This document shows, piece by piece, positions 50,174 to 62,406 of a stretch of 64,000 bases of DNA. Source of the DNA: Phytoseiulus persimilis (lineage: Eukaryota > Arthropoda > Arachnida > Mesostigmata > Phytoseiidae); assembly GCA_037576195.1 (NCBI GenBank), contig CM075101.1:41974001-42038000 (forward strand), in the 5' to 3' direction. The notes beneath the pieces are model-generated. The model was not told the origin of the DNA, ran no database searches, and saw only the letters and a program-made list of their open reading frames with translations. How positions within the stretch are numbered: the first letter of the stretch is position 1; each line of letters begins with the position of its first letter. A program made the translations under genes and the position numbers.

Positions 50174-50377
50174 TGGAACGAGGAAGAAAAGAAAGAAACT
50201 CACAAGGAAGAGAGCGAGGGGGAGAGCTTTTCCTGGTGACAACGACCTGCGAAGGAGGAAGAAGGGAACAGGGAGAACCGGAGGAATCAGATGGGGAACG
50301 AAGAGAATAAAAACGAAGACGCCGAGGAACTGACTGGAGAGAAGAAACAAGGGAGGGTGAGGAGGGGGAGCTGTCAA
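50174..50377 (+). other. 200-bp purine-rich block with possible exon end
   Basis: The + strand is strongly purine-biased (GAAG, GGAA and AAGA words) for about 200 bases, unlike its surroundings. One frame (50240-50383) reads as a highly charged peptide including MGNEENKNEDAEELTGEKK from an ATG at 50291. AGG|GTGAGG at 50356/50357 is a reasonable donor, followed by a G run. Purine-rich GAA/GAG repeats act as exonic splicing enhancers in known exons. A neighbouring frame is also open and Lys/Arg-rich, so coding status is unresolved, and no acceptor is evident upstream. Confidence 0.2.
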
Positions 50378-51533
50378 AAATGATTATTTTCAAAAGTTGG
50401 CGCCAACCGGAAGTGGAAGACGTTCGAGGTGCTTTTTAGGTTCCGTCGTCATTCTTCTTCCGGGGCGATTCTACCCACCACGCCCCCCCCCAACATTTCG
50501 CAGCTCAACTCCAAGTCCATTCCTAATGCTGCTAAAAGGCTGCACACCTGCATCCACTACTTTTGAAACCGCTATCTGAGTTGAGCGGTCGTTCGGACGG
50601 CAATGATGTGTTGTCCTGGATACCCTACCAAACGTCATACGCTAGAACTCAGCCGACCGGGAGTCGCGCCGACTCGTTCGAACTGCCCCCTTCATTAGTT
50701 ATCCGTTGCAATTAAAATGCTCTCCCAAAGTTTCGGGTAGTAGCCTACCCAGTCAGCCGGCGGGCCAAACTGACTATCTGATGGTTGGCAGGTCTCTATC
50801 TGTGATCCAGTAGAGATCTCTGCAGCGAGGGGGAATCCGTTCCGTTGTGCTTGCTCATTGTGATTCAGCGCGGGATGAGTTAATCTATTATGAGCGAGGC
50901 TCTTTGTTTCGAATAAACCAACCTGGGAGTTGAGCGCAACGACTCGCCTTCGGTTTTCAACAGCTTTGATACAATCGAGCCCCCGCCTAGGGCAAGCTGA
51001 TTTCCGATCAAGAGCGAAGCCTGAACAGGAAACAGTGCCTGAACAGATTTCGATCGATACATTCATCGAGGGTACGGCTCGCATAAATCCAATTCAGAGA
51101 GCTCATCGAGAGCCAAACATGTTCCGAGAGCATCTCTCGCTGAGCTGGCTACCGGCACAGGAGAATCTGCGCTTGCATCTGGACAAGAGAAGACTCTGCT
51201 TTCACTTCTGTGGCTCTCGTGTTCGAATGATCTCTCGAGTATCGTTCACAGCATCTGACGAGCGGCCCGCTTGGCCGGCAGAATGAAAAATGCTGTTTTA
51301 ATATGAGGCGCGCGTGCATGCTCAGGCTCTCCGTTTCTAGCCCTCTCATTCTCCCAGCGTTCGGTCGTGGTCCGTGCACCGCATGCAGACTCAGCGTCTG
51401 GCGAGCACGCCGCCGGCTCGTGTGATTTGACGACGGACTGATAGATGGTCGCTCCGCCCTTGCCGTGACCTCGATAGAGGATCTCTCTTTCTTCGTCGTC
51501 TTCGCCGCGATAATCGCACAACATCCATCGCAT

Positions 51534-51670
51534 CCCCTTTGGACCTTTCTCTCCGATTTCCCCTAAGCGTCTGCCGTTCCCTCTCCAGACTCCTCCTCTC
51601 CCTCCTGCGCCCAAGTAAATTCACCCCCAGCTCATTGCCATCGCAGTCGTCCCCCTCCCCCCCTCCGTTT
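51534..51670 (+). other. Pyrimidine-rich stretch (CTCC/TCCC words)
   Basis: About 135 bases rich in CCCTTT, CTCTCC and CCCCTCCCCCC. No clear acceptor or exon follows. Read on the - strand it is a G-rich/purine block. Confidence 0.5.
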
Positions 51671-52576
51671 CGTAGATGGAGATAATATTGATAATTGTCG
51701 AGCACCAGATGTTCTGGATCAGACCGAGCAGCCGACCGCGACCAGACGACGGCCATAGAAATAGGGAATCCGAGCGACCGACGGCCCGTCCCTCCGTTCC
51801 TGCTGCTCCCGCCGCTGCGGCCAACCGGCTAACAGCCAGCGAGGCAGCCACTCCATCTGACCAATTGTCACGAAACGGACAAATTTTCGTCGGGTGCATA
51901 CTTTGCCGCGCGTACCCTTGGTGGAGTCCGAGCTCTCGATGTAGCAGTTTCATTTCGGGTATCGGGCCGACGCGGTGCCCGCATAAATGGATAGGTGAAT
52001 GACTTTATGATTTTTTGCAACGAATGACCTTGATGTATCCATTTTTCCGCTCATCGTATCAGAGTTCATGCCGAATTGGTTCCTTCCACGACAGCAGTAG
52101 CCGATCGGAGGAACGCTTCCAAGATTTTCGATGTCGGCTCGGCTCAATCCGAAAGACGATCTTGTCGAAATCCCAGGTTAAACCATTCGAAAAGTTCTAC
52201 TGTAACCAGTTTTGTGCGAAACATGTTTTCCTTCAAGGGAGCGAGCGATCAACGACTGGCGTTAATTCGAGGGGGCTTGGGCCGATCACTTCTCACCATA
52301 TAAAGCAATACCGTGTGGAATGGATGGTTAACGATTAATCCTCGGTCGCGAACGATATCTGCTAATCATCGATAGGTCGAAGTTATCTGCAACTCATCGC
52401 TTCACTGTTAGTCAGCATTGATACTCTACGAACAGTTTGCTCACGGTTGCGCGGTCGTGAGATGAATCACGTTTGCGGCGCTATCAGTTACAGATATCCG
52501 CTCCTCCGGCCGGATCGCCTCCCGATGGTTCCCGGTCCGGAGCTGCATTCGGAGATGTATCCATTCGGAATAAAAT

Positions 52577-52609
52577 CTCTAACATTTCTTCTCCGTTCCA
52601 GGTGAGCTT
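52577..52609 (+). promoter_or_regulatory. Ratchet (recursive splice) site 4: 3'SS fused to 5'SS
   Basis: A perfect CTAAC branch motif (52579-52583, A at 52582) lies 19 bases from the acceptor AG. Pyrimidine tract ATTTCTTCTCCGTTCCAG ends at 52601 and is joined to GTGAGC. Forty-seven bases on, a second GTGAGC donor (52649) gives a compact RS-exon. The geometry matches known recursive sites closely. Confidence 0.5.
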
Positions 52610-52648
52610 CGGAGCTAATTCCCATCCGGTATCGTTTCGGAAGATTAA
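52602..52648 (+). other. Putative 47-base RS-exon of ratchet site 4
   Basis: Bounded by the acceptor at 52601 and GTGAGCG from 52649. In the frame set by the junction it reads VSFGANSHPVSFRKIK and then meets TGA at the donor boundary. If both donors compete, using 52602 keeps the exon out and using 52649 includes it. Confidence 0.2.
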
Positions 52649-54310
52649 GTGAGCGCCGCTCCTGCAGAGGGTTGGTTCTGTTTCGCTTCACAATCTAAAT
52701 ATAACTTCAGGCGAATGACAGGCTTCGAGAGACGACAATGAGTCGCTTGGCACTCCTTTCCGTGACAATATCCGAATAGAGAGAGGGAGGAAACTTTTTA
52801 CCATCCTGCGACAGACTCAAAAGTGAGAAGCTTATTCTGTTTGACAGTGGTGTCAAAAGGAATTCTGAGATATCGTTCGAAAAGCAAAAACGGGTCGATG
52901 GAAAGACGGAACCGAGACTTCTGATAGCGTTTTCGATCCCTTGTCCCTCTTGAATGTGTCTGACTCGAGCGATTTTGGTGGCGAAAATTTTTGTTTGGTT
53001 GGCATCAAGAAGACCATTGACGAAGGAAGATGTCGCCCACGAATAGCGTACTGATTCACGGCACGTTGTTTGCCGACCGCAATAGAAGCAGCAGCAAACG
53101 CCGCCCTGAAACGTGCGACACGAACCCAAGTTCGTGACTCCGGCACTTCCTACTTTTAGGTTTTGTCTCTAACAAGGCAGTTGTTGGCCATGTTTTTTTT
53201 GGGTAGCGTTCGAATTTCTCCGCAACAATGCCTCGGAATGGGATGCTGCTGCTGGGAGAATCGTCTGCGTTCCCAGCCAAGCGGAGTGTGAGCCGGGAAT
53301 TTCGACCTGAAAATGTTCAAAGTCCCGATAATATTCTTGTCTTGCGAGAATTCAGCCTGTCGTCCTCAAAAGCTCGTCGTCGCAAAAATTCGAGATTCAG
53401 TGTCATAAATTTCACCTGCCCTGGCTCCATCTGCCGTTTTGCCGTTCGGATTTCCTGGAACCGGCGTAGAACCGAGAGAATGAGCGAACGTTTGGACTGA
53501 GCCCGAGCCTCTCTCCTCCCTGTTTGTGGCAAGTAACTCCCCGAATGGAGATTTAAACAAGCCTCCGCGCACGCATCCGTTCTCAGGCTGACTGTCTCGT
53601 GCGTCGTCTTGAGAGATGAAGATGAATACACGCCGAATAGAGGGAGCACGCTGCACCGTGAGGAGCAACGCTGCCGCCCCATCGCCGTGGAGACAAAATG
53701 AAGAAGAACAAATCCCTGGGGTGGCCTTCGTCGTCTCTGGCAGCGGCGTCTGCTACGACGATCCCGTGCTCCTGGTGCCGAGCAAGGGTTGAGATGACTC
53801 ACTGCAGCGGGTACGTGTGTTCGTTGTGATCGCGGTGCCCGGCGTTTTAGAGCGTTCTGCTCATGCGTCCAGTTTGTCTGCCTGCTCCAGACCATACAGA
53901 GAGAACTACTTCTGTGGTGAGTCTCGTACTCGCGGCAACATTCCCCAGACTTCGAAAACGGTTCTCTCTGACGTAGGCGACAAGAACGCTTCAAGTCCGC
54001 GCCAGCCCCACTGAGGATCTTTTGTTTCAATGACTCATCGCAATCCACGTTCTGAGTTCTGACCGGCGTGTGCACCGCGAGTCGTGATGCACAAGTTCGG
54101 ATATCTGGTGATGGAACGTGTTCCTGAACTTGGAGAGACCATTGCAGCTTGCACATGTAGACTCCGGGGAACAACCCGAGCTCCGAAAATTCGCTCTGCT
54201 CAGGCCGGTCGGTATTCATGAGCGAGAAAAATGAACGCAGAAGAAACAATTCATGTGCGCGCGGTCCCACTGAATGACCAAATACTACCAACGAGTGGCC
54301 TACCGACTTG

Positions 54311-54327
54311 CCGGCCGGCCGGCCGGC
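54311..54327. repeat. (CCGG)4 self-complementary tract
   Basis: Four CCGG units in a row, fully palindromic. Confidence 0.95.
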
Positions 54328-57300
54328 CCGCTGGCGGGTTGACGTGTGGGAGTTAGAAGCCAACTTGGGCTCAGTAGTCGTGGGTCAGTACCCTCAGCTG
54401 ACGGTACTGACTGGCCGACGACTGAGTGACTGATTCCGTTCTTCCCTCATTTCTACCAAAGGTCGCGTACGCTACGTTTCTCTGTTTGCCGGAGCTTAAG
54501 ATTCGCTGAACGCAGCGCTTATGTGAAAGCCGTAGAGTAGCCAAATGTATTTACCACCGGTAACGATTCGAGCGCCGTCGCCGCAGCCAACGCTCAGCAG
54601 CCATCAGGATGGCGGTCAGAAAAGATACACGCACAAAACCTTGGTCACTTAAACTCAGTCTGCCGACTTCCTTTCTGTGTAGTACCCGCCCTCGTGAGCA
54701 ATGACCGACCGCGCTCGGCCTGATCAGACGGACGGATGTCCGGACGTAGGGTGGATGGATGAACAAACGCCTATGGATCTCTTTTCGAAAAAGCTCTGGT
54801 GGTCCAATTGAGTGAGGCTCGAAGCTGAAGTTCGCGAGGGACAACGTCGGTGGCGGCAGGGCCGACAGAAAATGTTCGAGTCTTTGAATGCGGAAGGTTC
54901 TATTGCCACGAGGCGTGTTTTCCTTTTCGTGTCGAGAACCACCGTGCTCGCCGTGGAATTCCGAGGGGAATCGAGCCAACGAGGCAAGACGCTTCCCAGG
55001 GCTGATAGTTCGGCTCGAGGAGGCCGGCCAGCCGACGACGAGGCAAACCTTCGACAATTCGTTTGCTTGCGCCACTGGGAAGCCCACAACAAACGAACGG
55101 GCTCTGCTATCGATGCATATCAACAATTCGTTGCCTGTCTAAATATAGAGTCTGCTACTGTGCGGGCTGTCAGCTCGCCGCGCCGCCGCCGGAGCCATTA
55201 GCTCGTATGTATGTATTGAACGATCGGAGGGAGAATGGAAGCGGGCAAACCGCTAGCTATGCATCCAGCTAGCAAGGAAAGCCATTGTTGTGAGGGAATT
55301 TCTTCCGGGCCGCCTGCCAGATCCTGCTTGATGGGCCGACCTAGTGAACCGCTCGCCCATCCTAGTTGCCAGCTTTCTCGAACCGGTTCCTCAACCAGCC
55401 TGCAAATCGCTCACCTGCTCGAGTGGCTCCAGCCGTTCAGAATGGCTTAGCCCGATCAGAGAATTCGTCGGCGTTCCTATCCTATTAGGGAGACGTTACG
55501 TGACGACTAATTCGGCCAGAAACAAACGTCGTCGATCAAGCCGACCGCGAAGCGGGAGAGCGACTCAACCAGGCGACCACGACAGACCAGACAAGCGAGT
55601 TGAGAGACGCAGCGACCGAAAGGAATGCGAACAGGCTTCCCACCGCAAATCTTTACCGAATGAATTCATTCGCCCATCAGCGTCTCAGTGCGCCGGCACA
55701 CGAAGGGACACGCACAAAATTCATTAACACTTGTTCGCTCGATTATCTTGCCGAGAGGTTCTTGCACTTAGTGCTCGGATGGGGCGAGCGGCCGCGGAAC
55801 AACAAAATAAATATCGAATCTGTGCTCATCGAGACAGTGCTGCCTCTCATGGACGGAGAAAAGCAGCTGGAGAAACGACATCGGCATCAGACGGTATGCT
55901 GCAGACATTAACCTTTGCTTGGGGGCAGTGATCACGTTGATTTCTGCAGGCGCTGCGGTCCCATGTCGGAGTCACGTACGAGAAGGCCAGTCTGGCTACG
56001 GGACGAGGAGAGGGACAGCAGTGCGAAATGCCCCGGCCAGGGGTGGGTGATACGACAGTGACAGCTGGAGACGTAACGGGACGGAGCCGGGTGAAACCCC
56101 GAGGATCCGATCTGGCCAACCTACAACCCCGTACTCCCGTCCTGTCCGTCTGGCAGACCCACGGACGGGCGGGCGGCCGGACGCCCCAGCGAGTGGTTTC
56201 GAATCGAAACCATTTTTCATAATTATCTGTGGCGTAAGCCGGCCTCGAAAACACCATTAACAGGGCGCTCGCGCTGATCTCTCTCGCTCCCCACCGCAAC
56301 GCTTGGCTGTAGGTCTGCCTGAAGGACCGTCTCTGAATCCGTCTGTACATACGAACGATCGGGATAATGCCCGTCGGTTCGACGCACGGGGAACCAATCG
56401 GCCGAACCAAACGTTCGGCTTTAATTCAAACATCGCCTAATTGGATCCCTAGCGGCCGAGCGGCTCGCTCGGGAACGCAGGCGGAGCGGAATCAAAGAGA
56501 AGGAGCTCAGGGAATCAAAGTGTCAAATGAACATGGAAGTTCTTCCTCTCGAGACAAATCTTGAAAAGATAATTCGAGCCCAATCGAGCTGATCTGCGGA
56601 CGATCGATGAGGAGAAAGAAGACCCTGACGCGATCGGGCCCGATTCGAAAAGACGTCTCGGAGTGACGATGGAACGGGAAATTACTTTTTCCAGCAAGAG
56701 TCATTGAAAGCCTTCACAACCACGAAAACGCTGAGGCCCCAGCGAGAAAGATCATTGAGGGAATTAACCACGAGGAGGCACAAACTAACATTTAAGCCGA
56801 CGCTGCGACTTCGAGTGCCGTCGTAACAAGGCTGGAAACTTTGGCCTCTTGCTGACTCTGTCTTCCTCGTGAGGAAGGCGTCACGCTACGATTTCCCCAC
56901 AGCGACCGGCTTTCGCACCGACGGGCTCCGAGAACAGGGGCACAGTTTCTTGAGTGGCGGTCGTCCTCGAGTTCATTCTTGACGTGCTTTTCCACAGTTT
57001 CTCGAGTCGTAACCAATCATCTCTGTGAGTGGCGTCAGAGGAGAGCGGCTGCGACGCGGAATTCTTTAGGATTTAGGATCGACTTCCCGAGGAGTTTTCG
57101 GTCGTCGTTGGCTCAGCCTGCGGACATCTCGCTTGATAATCTTCTGCTATCGCACGAACTTCGAAAAATCGCCAGACGGCTTAGAGCGCGGATCTGCGAC
57201 GACCACGACCCGGGCTATCCGAAGCGAGAGGCTCACAAACAGAAAACGGTCGGAGTCTATGATCGCGTAGGCTCTCGGCGGACCGAGAAAGCCGAACTCC

Positions 57301-58410
57301 ACTCGATCTCAACGGAGTTCGCGTGTGCGAGGCAAGTTTGTTTAGTGGCGATGGCTGGCCCCAATTTGTGTGGGAAATGACGTTTTTATGCCTGCGTAGC
57401 AGACCTTGTATCTGGCTACTGACAGACACAGAATGTCTGACAGAACCCGCAGACGATACTCGGCCGCACTGCATTGTCTTCGGAGTAGATCGTGGCACCG
57501 GACGAGAACGATTCGAATGAGTGACGAGCGACGCGACGCTCGCTCCATCCATCCGACGGCTCGAGGCCTCATGACCGCTTATGCATGGACGCTGATTAGG
57601 GAGGCCGAGTTTTTTGTACATTGGATCAATTGAATGTCTCACACGCGGGAAGAGATGGTGGCGAACCCGTGCCGTGAGATACTATCCCGCGGACTGACAT
57701 CGAAGTGATGAAGGATAAGATCAAAGACCGGATGGCGGAATCCGTATCGAGCAGAACTTTCCCGGAACGAAGCTCTCCGGAAAAGCGAAGGTCGCGGCCC
57801 TCCGAGACGGAGGAAGTTCCGCATCCGATACCGACAGGACAAGATCCGAGATAGGATCGAAATTCAGACCGAACAAAGTTTCTAAATTGGCATCGAAAGA
57901 CTCCTCTCTGTGATCTCCCGTTCTGTCGGAGCGATCCCGGAGGCGACAAGATCCACCTTGTCCTCTCTGCGGTCGTCCTCGTGCGGCCGCCAATTCAGTC
58001 GCGTAGACAAAACGAGAAACCAGTTCAAGGAAAATCGGTAACCGCCAGTGATGACGATCGCCGCTTCAGTAACGCTGGCTGTCGTGCGGATGTCCGCGAT
58101 CTCAGTAGAGTGACTCAGCAGAAGTTTCAGCGACGAATTCGTCGACCAGCCTGCTTCCGTGGTAGATAACTGAGCTGGCGGAGGCGGCGGGCTTGCTCGC
58201 GAGAGAACACCGACACATACACACTCATCTCCTCGGGAAGGCATATACCGCATACCTACTAGTATGTGGCGATCGCGGTCGGTGTCAGTGGGAGGAAGAC
58301 ATATGTGGTATGCCTCCCAACTTGTCTTGTGAGACGTCGGCGAGCCAGTGGCGCACGCACATGCCACTCCATTGGCCTCTTTCATGGAGCCGACCGCTTC
58401 TACTGGAGCC

Positions 58411-58447
58411 TATATATCAATATATGTATTCGTTAGCATATATATGC
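58411..58447. repeat. TA-rich patch with 12-bp palindrome
   Basis: TATATATCAATATATG is followed 10 bases later by GCATATATATGC (58436-58447), a perfect 12-base palindrome, in otherwise GC-rich sequence. It could hold a TATA-type core, but no Inr or exon is recognised. Confidence 0.6.
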
Positions 58448-59161
58448 GATCCAGGCCCTGAACCGATCGCCTGCAGCCGCCGCCGCTGCTGGCCAGTGGC
58501 AAATGACCGGCTCCGAAATACATATTTTGAATTTCAATTCGATCGCGTCTCTGTCGAAGGAACTTCCTTCTCTTCTGATTGTCGTCGTCGTCGTCTCGGT
58601 TGCTGATGTAGAAGCGGCGGAGAGAGCTCGAGGAGTGCGCGGCGTTGTCGTTTCTGCATTTTGTTTTCCCAAGAAGCGACACGACTTCCAATCGGCTTCT
58701 CTTCAGGCGTGCAGTCTGTCTGCACACTCGCGCAGATTGCCGGATCGACACCGGCGGCCGAACAAGTTATCAGATTCTCGCAGTCCTCTCCTGAGCGGAG
58801 TCTCTGTTCTCGAGCTTCCCTCTCGATTTCCGACGGATCTCGGAGCTCATCTCACGAGACGTTGCCGAAGTAGCGAGCGCCCGGACCGAACTCCCATCGG
58901 AAACTTTGCTTCGCAGGCAGACGGGCATTCCGCACGTAGCTCTTTATTTCTTTATGGCCGGCGGACGGCCGCAATAGCCTTAATACAAGTACTGGTTATC
59001 TGTGTATCACTCGCTCTGGCTAGATCTCCGCTAGATCGTGGGTGGTGAGCACGGCCACACAAAATGATTAAACAAGGCCTGACAAGTGGATTGACCAATA
59101 AATACCGTCGGAGTCTTGCCTACCGAGGGAATTATTTTACAAGGCGACCAAACGTGGACTT

Positions 59162-59175
59162 CCCCCCCCCCCCCC
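59162..59175. repeat. Poly-C run (C14)
   Basis: Fourteen consecutive C. Confidence 0.95.
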
Positions 59176-60798
59176 GTCCGACCGTTCCGCGGATGACTAC
59201 CCAGACTCGAATACTGACCTATGGTGACGTCATAATGGCGAAGTATTCGTCCACCTCAAGTTCGCGACTCTCGGCCCGCGATTTTTGTGAAAATCGGTCG
59301 GCAGTCATGGGAGATCACGATCCAGTCTGGCTCGGAAAATCCCAGACACTGAGCTCAGAGGCGGCCGAAAGAGCGGCGAAGACTCGAGTTGAAGCGGGTG
59401 CCACCTGCAAGATTCGCTTCGCAGCGCCCGCGACCGTGCAAGGCCTTGTATGCCGTAACGAGGCTCGCCGCGCATTTTGTTTAATGATGTCATTGTGATT
59501 TCGAGAAGCAGGGCTGTGGTACATTGAACCAAGACACCGTTGGCTGCTTCACACCTTCCTGCACCCGCTAACAACTTACTCCCCGACTTTGGCTGAACCA
59601 ACTGCTGTTGTCGAGCCGAATTTCCTTGCTTGGAAGATTTCTGTAGTTCTACTGTGATTCTTTTTTTTTCGTTCGGGAGGACCAACGAGTCCGGTTTATC
59701 GTTGTGAAACTAGTTAGCGCATAGACCAAGCATTCCTTTTGAGGGGAAGTGATGGCCCGTCAAGTCGACTGTCTATGGTCTGGGGGAACTCCAGTGCGGT
59801 TTGATTGGAATTGAACAGTTAATCTTCACAGTATAGTGATGAGCCCACGACACGTCACAGCGGATCACATCCACCTCTGTTGAGAGACGACCCGCCTCGG
59901 AACACATGAATCGTTCCGGACCCACCGGAGGAAAGAGAACATTACAGGCGACCTCTACTTTTTAGAGCCTTGATTGGGCTTTATGACGGGACCTTCACCA
60001 AATGTACTACGCTACGATAACCAAACACAATGCTCAGTCGAGCTGGCTCGCGCGCTCGAGTGGCTTGATAAGCTCCGGTTTTTATGAAAGTCGAACGTAG
60101 TGGTCACCATGTCGAACATGATTTTCCCTCTCGTCGTGATTGCGATCGCGCGGATTGTCAGAGTTGCGCTGTTTGTGAATGCTGCCGCGCCCCGCATATT
60201 TCTGTCGAGTTTTTGCCTCGTCGTAGGTGGTTGCAGCGGCATTGTCGGCTGCAGCCTCTCCGAAACGATGCAACAACGGCTTAGGGTGAGCCAGCAGAAA
60301 TGTTGTTTCCTTTTCCTCGTCGTCGTCAGCGGTGCCAGCGAACGAGCAATGCTTTCCGAGAAGCGTTCTCACACCAATTCATAAAAATGTTCCTTCCCCG
60401 ATCCTCTCTCTGGGGTGTACAATAGTGATACCATCGGAGTGGCCGCCGCCGCCGCCACCGTCTTCGCAAACTCTGCTATCGCAGCGGCTGCCGACATCCT
60501 TGGGAATAATATCATGTGAGACAGCGAAAACGCGAATGGAAACGAGAGAGGGGGGAGCGCGGGCTCGGAGATGTGTTGCGGGAACGGGGCCGCGTGTCAA
60601 ACAAGCTGCTGATCACGTAATCGGGAGCACAATGGATCCCGCTCTACATGTCAAGTCCAGAGACGGAGTGGACTTGTATTACGAGAACACAATCAAACAG
60701 AACACCGTTGACTATCGGCATAAGGGTGCATAGGAACAGCGAACGCCGCGAGGGAACACCAGAAATACAGAGATTTGTATCTCCATCGAACCAGAGGC

Positions 60799-60813
60799 GG
60801 GGGGGGGGGGGGG
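60799..60813. repeat. Poly-G run (G15)
   Basis: Fifteen consecutive G, the longest homopolymer after A16 at 4606. Confidence 0.95.
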
Positions 60814-62016
60814 CAGCGACGAAGTCCTGCTCTCGAGGCACAGTTATAATTGCACTCGAAACCGGAGAGTGGGAGATATGAGCCGGCGCGGGCTCGGTGA
60901 GATTTTGTTTGCGCGCCAAACAAATCTGGCATACCGAGCCATAAATGTTTTATTTCCTCGTGGGCGGAAGCCAGCTAGGCCAAGAACGTGGCGCAGCGGT
61001 CGCACAACTCGAGCGTCGGGATCAAGCGGATGTCAGGAACTCTTCGCCGAGCGCCGTTTTATTCAATGAGAATGCCTCTTCTCGTCTCCAGGTTCGGAGG
61101 AGCAGTTTGTCCGTCGTATGTTCATTCGAGTGGCCATTCCCGTTGCGAAAGCCCAGACAGGAGAGCACATACCTATAAACACAAGAGCGAGTCCTGCGTG
61201 TGGGATTTTGTAGCTTTTTTTTGTAGAGGAATTCCGTTTGATGTGTTTCGTCGCCTGTGGCATTCCATGTCCCATTGTTGCTGTGCTCGCCCTTGTCGGC
61301 ATCTTTGTTGTTGCTGGCAGCGGGGTCTTTGTTGTCGCCCTGCAGTCATAAACGCGGCCCACGGAAGAGCTCTTCCGTCGAATATTGAAATCAGATATCA
61401 ATCTTCCGGAGCATGGCTGTTAGTCGCCAGGACTATTAGCGGAGCTAGCTGAAAAAGTTTCCTCCTTCCCGCTCGCTCTCCGTCCCTTATCCTGGAGCTT
61501 CTTGCGAGCATGGCAAGAAAACTCGCTGGATGTCTGTTCGGCTCAGGATGTGCGCGGCTTGATCTACTCCCAGCCCGCTAACGACGACGACGTCTCGCTC
61601 GGTTCACTCGTTCGACTTGTTCCCGGCTAGACCGGCGCAGGCAGCATCTCCTCCTCATTTTCCTTCCTGATACCTCACACTGAGTTCTCCTCCATCATCC
61701 TCCGCCGTTCGCTCCGGGCCACTGGCGGACCGGACCAGCAAGCTAAGCAGCTTGCTTGGTCGATACTCGCTGAACCCTTCAACGTCATCGCCGGTAGCAA
61801 GGGCAGCAAATTAACCGAATCAACGTCTTAGCCTCCTGCACGCGAGGGACCGAACGAACAAACCCTCGAGTGCATGGGCTCAGGATAGGTGCTCGTTTGG
61901 ATGGCCACAGATTTGCTCACGCAATCCCAACACATTGCTCCTCTTCAAGGAACGGACTCGAGACGACGGTGGTTATCGGGTTATGACCCGCTCCCGACGA
62001 ACACGACTCGAGTCCA

Positions 62017-62038
62017 TCCCGCGGAATCGAACGCGGGA
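62017..62038. repeat. 7-bp inverted repeat (hairpin)
   Basis: TCCCGCG (62017-62023), an 8-base loop GAATCGAA and CGCGGGA (62032-62038). The - strand loop TTCGATTC resembles a tRNA T-loop, but no A box or acceptor stem is found. Confidence 0.6.
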
Positions 62039-62406
62039 CTCTCTGTTCCGCTCCCTTCTCGATTGAACTCGATCCCGATTCCACCGTCAGCCTTTTCGCG
62101 ACTGCTCGCTGTTGCGATGAACAAGAATTTATTTTTTTATAGCTCCCCGATCGGGTCCCGTGTTCGGAGATGGTTTTAGTGGTGTCGACCGGGTGGCGGA
62201 GCGGACGAGAAGGAAAAAAGGCCACGGCTGAATATTCTCAGCTTCGTTCCGTTCTCAAGCTACGCGGTCATGATTCAGCCGGTCGAGCCGTCATTCAGTC
62301 GAGTAGTTCTCGCGGTGCGCCACTCAGCGATCCGAGTTAGTTCCTGGGAGCGATAGAGGAAGCGCGGAGACGGAGCTCACATCTGTCGCCCCCTCCCCTC
62401 TTTTCC

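Larger units (their letters stand above)
39377..52601 (+). other. Mostly non-coding segment between ratchet sites 3 and 4
   Basis: About 13 kb, a little more AT-rich in its first 2 kb than the rest of the window. No gene is recognised. It holds two in-frame, protein-like open readings (39909-41282), a pyrimidine tract at 41.57 kb, a 12-bp minisatellite (44.9 kb), long pyrimidine-rich stretches (46.96-47.12 and 51.53-51.67 kb), a TG repeat (48.0 kb) and a purine-rich block (50.17-50.38 kb). Other open frames (33.7-34.1, 43.4-44.2, 45.2-45.6, 50.7-51.3 kb) read plausibly but occur on both strands at once and match nothing I know. Confidence 0.4.

Noticed and set aside
54311-54327. CCGG tract as a transposon terminal repeat or attachment site.
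   Set aside because: No matching partner, target duplication or transposase-like frame nearby; it is one of many tetranucleotide tracts.
53317-54363. Longest open frame in the window (348 codons, - strand).
   Set aside because: It begins at TTG, not ATG, is rich in Arg and Ser with poly-Arg runs, crosses the CCGG tract, and shows no domain or motif. Length alone is not enough in CpG-rich DNA, where stops are scarcer.
55849-55862. TGGACGGAGAA, start of the miR-184 sequence.
   Set aside because: Only 11 bases agree and no hairpin forms.
60846-60870. AATTGCACT, matching the seed of the miR-92 family.
   Set aside because: Similarity ends after nine bases and no complementary arm is present nearby.
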